From: CAYLZO01 sp964387775
GTDB lineage: Bacteria > Chloroflexota > Anaerolineae > JAAYZQ01
Length of the DNA stretch: 14,577 nucleotides
Direction: 5' to 3'
Assembly (NCBI GenBank): GCA_964387775.1
Contig: CAYLZO010000130.1
Coordinates: 1-14,577, forward strand
Shown here: in pieces, positions 6,025 through 12,723 of the stretch
How the letters are laid out: each line of letters starts with the position of its first letter
How positions within the stretch are numbered: the stretch's first letter is position 1
The notes under the pieces: generated by a model
Seen by the model: the letters and a program-made list of their open reading frames with translations, nothing else
What the model was told of the DNA's origin: nothing
Database searches by the model: none
Position numbers and translations under genes: made by a program

Positions 6025-7051
6025 TGGTCACCTTTTGCAGGCCCTGGGGCCGGTCCGGGTCGTGGCCCTTGGCCAGGGTCAGGTGGAGGGCGAATAGCTG
6101 GCCGGGGATCACGGCCGCCAACGGCGATAGCCACTCGGGCAGGTCCTCGGGCAGGGGCAGGGCCGTGACCGCCTCGTCGAGGAGGGTTTGTCGATCCGAG
6201 ATGATGAGCAATTCCGCCCCCCGCGACTTGAGCTCCAGGCTGAAACGCCGCATCGTGTCGAACATCTGGCCGCCGGGCGCCACGACCAGGGCCGGAAAAC
6301 CGCTGCCCACCACGGCGATGGGGCCGTGCATGAAATCGGCCGAGGAGTAGGACTCGGCGATGAGGTAGTTGAGTTCTTTGAGCTTCAGGGCAATCTCAAA
6401 GGCCGTGGCATAGTTATAGCCCCGCCCCAGCACGACGCACGTCTCCATGTAGCGATAGCGGGCCACGGCCCCCGCAATCCGCTCCTCACCGGCCAGGACC
6501 CGCTCGACGGCCGCGGGCACCTTTCGTAGGGCGTCCAGCCGCTCCCCGTCGCCGTCCAGGGCGCAGGAGAGGAGGGCCAGGGCGGCCAGTTGGGCGGTGT
6601 AGGTCTTGGTCGCCGCCACCGACCGCTCCTCCCCGGCGTGGAGGGGCAGGACGTAGTCGGCCCGGGCGGCCAGCGGCGAGCCGGGGTCGTTGGTGATGGC
6701 CAGCGTCGGCACCCCCTGGCGCTGCCCCTCGGCCAGCACGGCCACGATGTCCGTAGACTGGCCCGATTGGGAGATGCCGATCACCAGGCCGCCGGCCAGC
6801 CGGGGCGGCTGGCGGTAGACGCTAAAGAGGGAGGGCGTGGCCAGGCCCACCGGCAACCGGTTGTGCGCGCCCAGCAGATACTGGCCGTACCGCGCCGCGT
6901 TATCCGACGTGCCGCGCGCGGCGATGACGACGTAGCGCACGTCGCGCTGGCCCAGGTCGGCGGCGATGCGCCGCACATTCTCCACTTCCCGATCCAAGAG
7001 TGTGGTCAGCACCTCTGGCTGTTGGCCGATTTCCCTCTGCAAATAGGACAT
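6014..7051 (-). CDS. GlmS-like double-SIS sugar-phosphate isomerase/deaminase without glutaminase domain
   Basis: A 345-residue cytoplasmic protein with two SIS domains, equivalent to the isomerase half of glucosamine-6-phosphate synthase but lacking the N-terminal glutaminase. SIS1 shows ARGTSDNA (45-52), SQSGQSTD (94-101) and SVAATKTYT (144-152). SIS2 shows VLGRGYNYATAFEIALKLKE, with Glu226 at the position of the GlmS isomerase base, and MHGPIA with His242. The C-terminus ends KVTITR, with Lys340 matching the GlmS tail lysine. Without glutaminase it cannot use glutamine nitrogen, so a glucosamine-6-phosphate deaminase (NagB-II/GlmD type) or a related amino-sugar or ketose-phosphate isomerase is likely. 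The start is ATG at 7051 with GGGAGG 8 nt upstream. It has its own promoter. The last 11 bp overlap tsaD tail to tail. A glucokinase lies 3 kb away but is not co-transcribed. Confidence 0.85.
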   Translation of the reverse strand: MSYLQREIGQQPEVLTTLLDREVENVRRIAADLGQRDVRYVVIAARGTSDNAARYGQYLLGAHNRLPVGLATPSLFSVYRQPPRLAGGLVIGISQSGQSTDIVAVLAEGQRQGVPTLAITNDPGSPLAARADYVLPLHAGEERSVAATKTYTAQLAALALLSCALDGDGERLDALRKVPAAVERVLAGEERIAGAVARYRYMETCVVLGRGYNYATAFEIALKLKELNYLIAESYSSADFMHGPIAVVGSGFPALVVAPGGQMFDTMRRFSLELKSRGAELLIISDRQTLLDEAVTALPLPEDLPEWLSPLAAVIPGQLFALHLTLAKGHDPDRPQGLQKVTITR

Positions 7052-7077
7052 GGTCTCTGCCTCCCATTCTCTCTACG

Positions 7078-7106
7078 ATTGTACCCAAAGAAGCCGGCTT
7101 TGCCAA
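7078..7106 (-). promoter_or_regulatory. Promoter of the SIS gene
   Basis: On the minus strand: -35 TTGGCA (7106-7101), a 17-bp spacer, -10 TACAAT (7083-7078). Each hexamer differs from the consensus at one position. Transcription should start near 7071, giving a leader of about 20 nt that carries the GGGAGG ribosome site. I could not find an equally good promoter for the divergent DUF3179 gene in the 148-bp spacer. Confidence 0.72.
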
Positions 7107-7199
7107 GTCGCCGACGAAGCGGGAAGTAAGAGCTGCCCAGGTCACAACGTCAGTAGGATTGAAGGCAGAGAACGGAATGGAGAGCAAGTGGGAGGAACG

Positions 7200-8483
7200 A
7201 TGAAACGGAACATTTGGATCGTGATTGGGCTGGGTGTTTTGCTCTTGCTGGTGACGGGCGGCACCCTCGTGGCCAACAACCTGGCCGGCCGGCCGGAGCC
7301 CACGGCGACGGTGGAAGAGGTGACTCCGACGGCCAGCAACGTTGCAATTGAGGAGGAACCCACGCCGACGGTTGCTGCTACCGAGACAGAAAGCGAGCCG
7401 GAAGAGGAGATCATGACGGAGGACGACCGGCCCCGGCGCCTGGAAGTGGCGACGCAGAGCTGGGATACAAACTGGAACAAGCACATTGTGCCCTATGACG
7501 AACTGATCAGCGGCGGGCCGCCGCGCGACGGCATCCCGTCCATCGACGAACCTCAGTTTGTCAGCCCGGAGGCAGCGTCGGAGTGGCTGGCCGGCAATGA
7601 ACCGGTCATCGCCCTGGAGATCGACGGTGAGGCACGGGCCTATCCGCTCCAGATCATGACCTGGCACGAGATCGTCAACGACACCGTCGCGGACGTGCCC
7701 GTCCTGGTGACCTTCTGCCCCCTGTGCAACGCGGCGCTCACCTTCGACCGGCGCGTGGCGGGGGAGACGTACGAGTTCGGCACGTCGGGCTTGCTGCGCA
7801 ACTCGGACCTGGTGATGTACGACCGCACCACCGAGAGTCTGTGGCAGCAGCTCACGGGCCAGGCCATCGTCGGCGACATGGTGGGCCACGAACTCACCTT
7901 CCTGCCCTCGTCTCTGGTGAGCTTTGAGAACTTTCAGGAGGCCTATCCCGGCGGCGTCGTCCTGTCGCGAGAGACCGGCCACCGGCGGCCCTACGGCGAG
8001 AACCCCTACGTCGGCTACGATACCATCGGGCAGAGCCCGTTCCTATTCGACGGCGAGGAGGATCCGCGCCTGCCGGCCATGGAGCGGGTCGTGACGGTCG
8101 AGTTGAACGGGACCGACGTCGCCTATCCGCTGAGCGTGCTGGCGGAGCAGGGCGTCGTCCACGACACGCAAGCCGGACAGGACCTCGTAGTCTTTTTTGA
8201 GCCGGGCACCAGCAGTGCGCTGGGGGCTCGTTACATTGCCGAGGCCGAGGACGTCGGCGCCACCGGCGTCTTTGACCCCAACTTGGACAGGCAGAAGCTG
8301 ACGTTTGCAAGGGAGGACGGCGAGATCGTAGACGAACAGACGTCGAGTACGTGGAACATCCTGGGCCAGGCGGTAGACGGCCCGCTGGCCGGCGAGCGTC
8401 TGACGCCCATTGTCCACGGCAACCATTTCTGGTTTGCCTGGGCGGCCTTCAAGCCCGAGACTATCGTCTATCAAGGCAATTAG
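7200..8483 (+). CDS. Membrane-anchored DUF3179 protein with CPLC motif
   Basis: A 427-residue protein with an N-terminal membrane anchor (residues about 5-26), an acidic Pro/Thr/Glu-rich linker (about 31-78), and an extracytoplasmic DUF3179 domain. Signatures are AYPLQIMTWHEIVND, TFCPLCNAAL with Cys173 and Cys176, SGLLRNSDLVMYDR and ESLWQQLTGQAI. These are the only two cysteines. The domain looks internally duplicated: residues about 138-270 match 298-420 (AYPL, V..D, LTF, W..LGQA), but the second copy has EPGT where the first has CPLC. The family's function is not established. The CxxC pair and the downstream TlpA-like and CcdA genes suggest it is a thiol-redox client or partner. The start is ATG at 7200 with GGAGG 4 nt upstream and the anchor right at the N-terminus; an upstream in-frame extension from 7050 is non-coding in character. 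Confidence 0.9.
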   Translation: MKRNIWIVIGLGVLLLLVTGGTLVANNLAGRPEPTATVEEVTPTASNVAIEEEPTPTVAATETESEPEEEIMTEDDRPRRLEVATQSWDTNWNKHIVPYDELISGGPPRDGIPSIDEPQFVSPEAASEWLAGNEPVIALEIDGEARAYPLQIMTWHEIVNDTVADVPVLVTFCPLCNAALTFDRRVAGETYEFGTSGLLRNSDLVMYDRTTESLWQQLTGQAIVGDMVGHELTFLPSSLVSFENFQEAYPGGVVLSRETGHRRPYGENPYVGYDTIGQSPFLFDGEEDPRLPAMERVVTVELNGTDVAYPLSVLAEQGVVHDTQAGQDLVVFFEPGTSSALGARYIAEAEDVGATGVFDPNLDRQKLTFAREDGEIVDEQTSSTWNILGQAVDGPLAGERLTPIVHGNHFWFAWAAFKPETIVYQGN

Positions 8484-8529
8484 AGCGGCCACTAGATAAC
8501 GATTCTCCTGAGGAGGTAAAGGCTCAACC

Positions 8530-8595
8530 ATGAGAAACTATGAACGTCTAGCACCTGTTCAAAGCGAAAATGACGGTTCTTCAAAATCATGTTAA
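8530..8595 (+). CDS. Putative 21-residue leader peptide overlapping the thioredoxin gene
   Basis: A short ORF runs from ATG at 8530 to TAA at 8593-8595 and encodes a 21-residue peptide: MRNYERLAPV at the start and SSKSC at the end. A strong AGGAGGT lies at 8511-8517, 12 nt upstream, a slightly long spacing. The next gene starts at 8589, inside this ORF, and has no Shine-Dalgarno sequence of its own, so the leader probably delivers ribosomes to it by termination-reinitiation. The last sense codon is Cys. The DNA is visibly less GC-rich than the flanking genes. There is no known homologue I can name. It could be a coupling device only, an attenuator sensing translation, or chance. Confidence 0.5.
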   Translation: MRNYERLAPVQSENDGSSKSC

Positions 8596-9158
8596 AAAAG
8601 GTACTGACAAAATTGTTCGCATTGGCCCTCGTCGCCGTGTTCGTGCTGGCCGCCTGTGGTCCGGGCGGCCAGCCGGACGCCGACACGGCCAGCGCCGCCC
8701 ACCAATTGCCCGCCGACTTTGAGGTGTCCGTCTACCAGGGCAAAGACGTCGTGGGTGGCGACGAGTTCCAATTTTCAGAGTTGCTGGGCCAGGGCAAGCC
8801 GGTGGTGCTGAACATGTGGGCCGGCCTGTGCCCGCCCTGCCGCTTGGAGATGCCCGACTTTCAGGCCGTACACGAGGAGTTCTCGGACGAGATTATTCTT
8901 TTTGGCCTGGACGTGGGGCCATTTACCAACCTGGGCTCGAATGCGGACGGCAAGGCTCTGCTCCAGGAGCTGGGCGTGACCTATCCGGCGGGCACCACGT
9001 CGGAGCGCGACGTGGTCCGCGAGTACGGCCTCATCGGCATGCCGACCACCTATTTTATCAAGCCTAACGGCGAGATCGTGGAACAGTGGACCGGCCTGCT
9101 GACCGAGGACAAATTGACCGAGTTGGTGCAAACCTTGCTCGAAGAATCGGGCAGTTAG
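8589..9158 (+). CDS. TlpA/ResA-like thioredoxin-fold lipoprotein
   Basis: A 189-residue extracytoplasmic thiol:disulfide oxidoreductase. The signal peptide (Lys3, Lys4, a hydrophobic core, lipobox LAAC) makes Cys23 the lipid anchor. The thioredoxin fold follows from about residue 45: VVLNMWAGLCPPCRLEMP holds the active-site pair Cys81-Cys84 (CPPC), DVGPFTNLGSNADGKALLQELGVTYP is the TlpA-type insertion, and GMPTTYF supplies the cis-Pro. There is no other cysteine. Proteins of this type reduce client disulfides, for example in apocytochrome c or metal chaperones, and are recharged by CcdA. The start is ATG at 8589, the only one that leaves an intact signal peptide; it overlaps the end of the leader ORF. 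The ccdA-like gene follows after 23 nt, so the genes form an operon with the DUF3179 gene. The client is unknown; DUF3179 is the nearest candidate. Confidence 0.92.
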   Translation: MLKKVLTKLFALALVAVFVLAACGPGGQPDADTASAAHQLPADFEVSVYQGKDVVGGDEFQFSELLGQGKPVVLNMWAGLCPPCRLEMPDFQAVHEEFSDEIILFGLDVGPFTNLGSNADGKALLQELGVTYPAGTTSERDVVREYGLIGMPTTYFIKPNGEIVEQWTGLLTEDKLTELVQTLLEESGS

Positions 9159-9181
9159 TGGCTGGAGGCGAGGTATCGCGA

Positions 9182-10045
9182 ATGAGTGAACTGGTTGGGA
9201 ACTCGACCGAGATGAGGGACGGGAACGAGCCAAAGAAACGTTGGGCCGTGCTGACCTCGTTCCTCGTCCCGATCCTGGTCGTCGGGGGCATCCTGTTCCT
9301 GATGATCAGCTTGCGGGACGGCGTCGAGTCTGCCGTGGCCAGGCTGGCCGGCTGGCTGCCGGTGGGCTATGCGTTTGCCGCCGGGATGGTGGCCAGCGTG
9401 AATCCCTGTGGCTTTTTGATGCTGCCTACCTACATCTCGTACCACCTGGGCACCGAAGAGGCGGGCTTTTACGAAGAGCCGGCCTGGCGCCGCACACTCA
9501 AGGCCCTGGGCCTGGGGGGGATCGCGACGGCGGGGTTCGTCGTGGTGCTCACGCTGGTCGGTTCTGTCATCGCCGCCGGCGGCCAGGGGCTGATCCGTAT
9601 CTTTCCCTACGCGGGCGTGGTCATCGGTGGCGGGATGGTCGTGCTCGGCGTGTGGCTGTTGGTGACCCACCGCACGCTGGGGATCATGGCCGCCAGCCGG
9701 GTCACGGTCAGTCCGAAGCGGAACCTGGGCAATGTGTTCCTCTTTGGCGTCGCTTACGCGGTCGGCTCGCTGAGCTGCACGCTGCCGATCTTTTTGGTGG
9801 TTGTGGGCAGCTCCCTGGGCAGCCAGGGCTTGCTGACCTCTCTGGTGCAGTTCGTGAGTTATGGCCTGGGCATGGGCACCATCCTCATCGCCGTGACCAT
9901 CGGTGCAGCATTGTTCCGGGGTACGGTGGCCCGCTGGCTGCGCAAGGCATTGCCCTACGTCCACCGCGTCAGCGCCCTCTTTTTGGTTGGCGCAGGCGCC
10001 TATTTGGTCTACTACTGGTTCTTTATCGCCGACTCGTTCTTCTAG
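9182..10045 (+). CDS. ccdA: CcdA/DsbD-like transmembrane thiol electron transporter
   Basis: A 287-residue membrane protein that passes electrons from cytoplasmic thioredoxin across the membrane. Its only two cysteines are the family's redox pair: Cys76 in ASVNPCGFLMLPTY and Cys199 in VGSLSCTLPIF, each followed by the usual Pro-containing helix. Besides the CcdA core of about six helices there is an extra N-terminal hydrophobic segment (about residues 22-42) joined by a short linker. The chain ends VYYWFFIADSFF. The start is ATG at 9182 with GAGGT 7 nt upstream; the open frame extends 32 codons further up into the thioredoxin gene, which I reject because it lacks a ribosome site. The position directly after the TlpA-like gene makes that protein the natural electron acceptor. 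No cytochrome c maturation genes are present nearby. Confidence 0.92.
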   Translation: MSELVGNSTEMRDGNEPKKRWAVLTSFLVPILVVGGILFLMISLRDGVESAVARLAGWLPVGYAFAAGMVASVNPCGFLMLPTYISYHLGTEEAGFYEEPAWRRTLKALGLGGIATAGFVVVLTLVGSVIAAGGQGLIRIFPYAGVVIGGGMVVLGVWLLVTHRTLGIMAASRVTVSPKRNLGNVFLFGVAYAVGSLSCTLPIFLVVVGSSLGSQGLLTSLVQFVSYGLGMGTILIAVTIGAALFRGTVARWLRKALPYVHRVSALFLVGAGAYLVYYWFFIADSFF

Positions 10046-10073
10046 CTGTGGAGGGTTGGAAGCACCCCCAAAG

Positions 10074-10102
10074 TTGCCAAATCCCCCTTTTTGTGCTATC
10101 GT
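10074..10102 (+). promoter_or_regulatory. Putative promoter of the glk operon
   Basis: -35 TTGCCA (10074-10079), a 17-bp spacer, and -10 TATCGT (10097-10102) preceded by TGC. This is the same TTGCCA / TGCTAT arrangement as the tsaD promoter. It lies in the 117-bp gap after the ccdA-like gene, in which I see no convincing terminator hairpin. Some read-through from the redox operon is therefore possible. Confidence 0.55.
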
Positions 10103-10162
10103 AATCATAATAATGTGATTTGTTTTGCCTGTGTCTTGGACGCAAGGAAAGAAGGGAGTACC

Positions 10163-11134
10163 ATGCACGTTGCCGGTGACATTGGAGGAACCAAGACCAC
10201 CCTGGCCCTCTATTCGCCTGACGATGGCCTCGACCCCCTGGCCCAGGAGACCTTTCGCAGCGCGGACTATTCCAATTTCAAGAGCGTCGTGGCCGAGTTT
10301 GTGGCGGACGTCGATGCCTCGGTAGACCGGGCCGTCTTGGGCGTGGCCGGTCCGGTGATCAAGGGCCGGGTGGACGCCACGAACTTGCCCTGGGTCATCA
10401 CCCAGGAGGCCCTTCGGGAGACGCTCAAGATCGACGACGTGACCTTGCTGAACGACTTGGAGGCCACGGCCTACGGGGTTCCGCACCTGGGGGAGGGCGA
10501 CCTATTCCACCTCAACGACGTGCCCGCGCAGGGCGGCACCAAGGCCGTCATCGCCCCGGGCACCGGGCTGGGCGAAGCCGTGCTTTTTCATCAGGGCGGG
10601 CACTATCACGTAATCCCATCCGAGGGAGGGCACACCGACTTTGGCCCGAATAACCTCTTCGAGATCGAGTTGCTGCGCTATCTCATGGGCAAGTTCGGCC
10701 ACGTCAGCTACGAGCGCGTCTGCTCGGGCCGGGGGATGCCCAACATCTACGAGTATCTCAAAGAAAACCGATTTGCCCCGGAATCGCCCAGAGTGACAGC
10801 CGCCTTTCGCGAGGGCCGAGACCCCACCCCCGCCATCGTCAAGGCCGCCATGGAGGACGAGTGCGAGCTCTGCATCGGCACGCTGAACGCCTTTGTCTCC
10901 ATCCTGGGTGCGGAGGCGGGCAACCTGGCCCTCAAGGTGATGGCCACCGGCGGGGTCTATCTGGGCGGAGGCATCCCGCCCAAGATCCTGACCAAGCTCA
11001 AAGATGGGACCTTTATGGCCGCTTTTGTTAACAAAGGCCGCTTTGCCGACACCCTCGCCCACATGCCCGTCTATGTCATCTTGAACGAAGAGACGGCACT
11101 TCTGGGCGCCGCCGCCTACGGGCTGGAACTTTAG
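10163..11134 (+). CDS. glk: Glucokinase (Glk family)
   Basis: A 323-residue cytoplasmic enzyme phosphorylating glucose with ATP to glucose 6-phosphate. It matches the E. coli Glk family rather than the ROK family: GDIGGTKTTLAL (phosphate-1 loop, residues 5-16), GVAGPV, NLPWVI, LLNDLEATAYG with catalytic-base Asp98, APGTGLGEA, and SEGGHTDF. It also matches in length, since E. coli Glk is about 321 residues. The CxxC zinc motif of ROK kinases is absent. The start is ATG at 10163 with GAAGGGAG 4 nt or more upstream; the 24-codon upstream extension is unlikely. It heads a probable three-gene operon with the MscS channel 22 nt downstream and then an SDR. The functional link between these genes is not obvious. 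Confidence 0.93.
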   Translation: MHVAGDIGGTKTTLALYSPDDGLDPLAQETFRSADYSNFKSVVAEFVADVDASVDRAVLGVAGPVIKGRVDATNLPWVITQEALRETLKIDDVTLLNDLEATAYGVPHLGEGDLFHLNDVPAQGGTKAVIAPGTGLGEAVLFHQGGHYHVIPSEGGHTDFGPNNLFEIELLRYLMGKFGHVSYERVCSGRGMPNIYEYLKENRFAPESPRVTAAFREGRDPTPAIVKAAMEDECELCIGTLNAFVSILGAEAGNLALKVMATGGVYLGGGIPPKILTKLKDGTFMAAFVNKGRFADTLAHMPVYVILNEETALLGAAAYGLEL

Positions 11135-11156
11135 CAGGAGGAGGAAGAAAGTCCAC

Positions 11157-11993
11157 ATGGAACCTCTTGACCAGGTTATCCAGGAAGTACTCTTGTTCAT
11201 CCCCAAGCTCATCGTGGCCCTGATGGCCTTTGGCGCAACGCTGGTCCTCTCGGGGATCGCCGCCCGCTGGAGCCGGCGAGTGGCCGGAAAAAAGATCGAC
11301 GACCCGGAAACCCTGGAGCTCTTGGCCCGCTTGGCCCGCTGGACGGTGATCATTGTCGGCACGTTGATCGCCCTGGACCAGGTCGATTTTGACATAACCG
11401 GTTTTGTCGCCGGGTTGGGGCTGGCCGGGTTCACCATCGGCTTTGCCCTGCAGGACATTGCCCGCAACTTTGTGGCCGGCATCCTCTTGCTGGTCCGCCA
11501 GCCTTTCGACGTGGGCGACGCCATCGAGGTCGGCGATTACGCCGGCACCGTCCTGGGGATCAACACCCGGGACACCGTCCTCAAAACCTGGGATGGCGAG
11601 ACGGTGATTTTGCCCAACATCGAAGTTTTCATCAACCCGCTGCTCAACTACTCGAATCTGCCCACGCGCCGGCGGACCGTCCGTATCGGCCTGGGCTACG
11701 AACAAGATGCGAGCCGGGCAATTGATACCTTCCTGGAGGCGATGAGCGGCGTGGAAGGCGTCTTGGCCGATCCGGCCCCCACCGTCCTCGCCACCGAGCT
11801 GGGGGATTCTGCCCTGGCGCTGGACGCCCGATTCTGGATCAATCAAGAGACCCACGACCTCTTTGCCGTCCACTCGGACGTCGTCCGGCGGATCAAAAGT
11901 GTCGCCGAGGAACAAGAGATCGATCTGCCCTATCCCATCCAGACCGTGCGCCTGGCGGGCGATTGGCCCCCGAGTAAATCGAACGAAGCCTGA
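11157..11993 (+). CDS. Small-conductance mechanosensitive channel (MscS family)
   Basis: A 278-residue channel that opens under membrane tension to release solutes on osmotic downshift. Length is close to the E. coli MscS core (286). Three hydrophobic segments are visible: residues about 12-34, 62-80 and the pore helix TM3 at 83-113, with the Gly/Ala-rich packing pattern (VAGLGLAGFTIGFALQD). Then comes the conserved beta-domain entry RQPFDVGDAIEVGDYAGTV, followed by TWDGETVILPN and the C-terminal alpha-beta domain. The start is ATG at 11157; AGGAGGAGG is at 11136-11144. The gap from glk is 22 nt, and the stop codon overlaps the ribosome site of the next gene, so co-translation in an operon is likely. 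Confidence 0.93.
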   Translation: MEPLDQVIQEVLLFIPKLIVALMAFGATLVLSGIAARWSRRVAGKKIDDPETLELLARLARWTVIIVGTLIALDQVDFDITGFVAGLGLAGFTIGFALQDIARNFVAGILLLVRQPFDVGDAIEVGDYAGTVLGINTRDTVLKTWDGETVILPNIEVFINPLLNYSNLPTRRRTVRIGLGYEQDASRAIDTFLEAMSGVEGVLADPAPTVLATELGDSALALDARFWINQETHDLFAVHSDVVRRIKSVAEEQEIDLPYPIQTVRLAGDWPPSKSNEA

Positions 11994-12004
11994 GGAGGCG
12001 TTCC

Positions 12005-12721
12005 ATGTTTGACTTTGAGAACAAGGTCGTCGTCGTGACCGGCGCGGCCGGCAACCTGGGCGGCGCCGTCGCCGAGCGGTTTCGGGCTGCGGGCGCCCGG
12101 CTCGTCTTGGTCGACCACCGGCCCGACCGCCTGCCCCGTCTCTTCCCCGGCCTGGCCGACTCGGCCGACCACTATCTCGCCACGGGCGTCGATCTGACCG
12201 AAGCCCAGGCCGTGGAAGGCCTGGTTGAAGAGAGCTTGGCCCGCTTGGGCCGCATCGACGTGCTGGCCAACGTCGCCGGCGGCTGGCGGGGCGGCAAGCC
12301 CCTCCACGAGACCTCGTTGGAGACGTGGCAGTTTTTGCTGGACCTCAACGCCCGCTCGGTGTTCCTCACCAGCCGGGCCGTGATCCCGGCCATGCTGGAG
12401 CAGGGGCAGGGCAAGATCGTCAACGTCGCTGCCCGGGTCGGGCTGAAGGGGAGCAAGAACAACGCGGCCTACAGCGCCTCCAAGGGTGCGGTCGTTCGCT
12501 TGACCGAGAGCGTGTCGGCCGAGGTCAAGGGGCGGGGCGTCAACGTCAACTGCGTGTTGCCCGGCACCATCGACACGCCGGACAATCGCCGGGCCATGCC
12601 CAAGGCCGATACCAGCCGCTGGGTCCCGCCCGAGGCCATCGCCGACGTGATCCTCTTTCTCGCCTCAGAGGCGGCGCGCGATGTGCACGGGGCGGCGGTG
12701 CCGGTTTATGGCACGGGCTGA
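12005..12721 (+). CDS. Dihydropteridine reductase-like SDR lacking the catalytic Ser
   Basis: A 238-residue short-chain dehydrogenase/reductase. Cofactor motif TGAAGNLG (residues 12-19) and Asp37 after the second strand suggest NADH. The catalytic YxxxK is Tyr156/Lys160, but the position 13 residues before Tyr, normally Ser, is Ala143 (NVAAR). Animal quinoid dihydropteridine reductase (QDPR) has the same Ser-to-Ala change, and two further stretches match it from memory: VAGGWRGG (QDPR VAGGWAGG) and LPGTIDTPDNRRAMPKAD with a following W. The enzyme may therefore reduce a quinonoid dihydropterin or similar compound; this is inference. The start is ATG at 12005 with AGGAGG 6 nt upstream, beginning inside the MscS stop codon. 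The stop lies 2 nt from the stop of the convergent gene. An alternative reading is an ordinary SDR of unknown substrate. Confidence 0.85.
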   Translation: MFDFENKVVVVTGAAGNLGGAVAERFRAAGARLVLVDHRPDRLPRLFPGLADSADHYLATGVDLTEAQAVEGLVEESLARLGRIDVLANVAGGWRGGKPLHETSLETWQFLLDLNARSVFLTSRAVIPAMLEQGQGKIVNVAARVGLKGSKNNAAYSASKGAVVRLTESVSAEVKGRGVNVNCVLPGTIDTPDNRRAMPKADTSRWVPPEAIADVILFLASEAARDVHGAAVPVYGTG

Positions 12722-12723
12722 AG

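Noticed and set aside
7100..7159. Promoter for the DUF3179 gene (TTGCCA at 7100, TAGGAT at 7154)
   Set aside because: The hexamers cannot be paired at a spacing near 17 bp, so I leave the promoter of this operon unassigned.
6900..7982. Minus-strand 360-codon open frame spanning the SIS gene start and DUF3179
   Set aside because: It crosses a promoter and two recognised genes and has no recognisable domain.
10046..10096. Terminator after the ccdA-like gene near the CCCCCTTTTT run
   Set aside because: A T-run is present, but no stem of adequate length precedes it.
9155..10486. Long minus-strand open frame opposite the ccdA-like gene and glk
   Set aside because: It is rich in Gln, His, Arg, Asp and Gly with no domain signature and covers two convincing genes on the other strand; it is a GC-rich antisense shadow.
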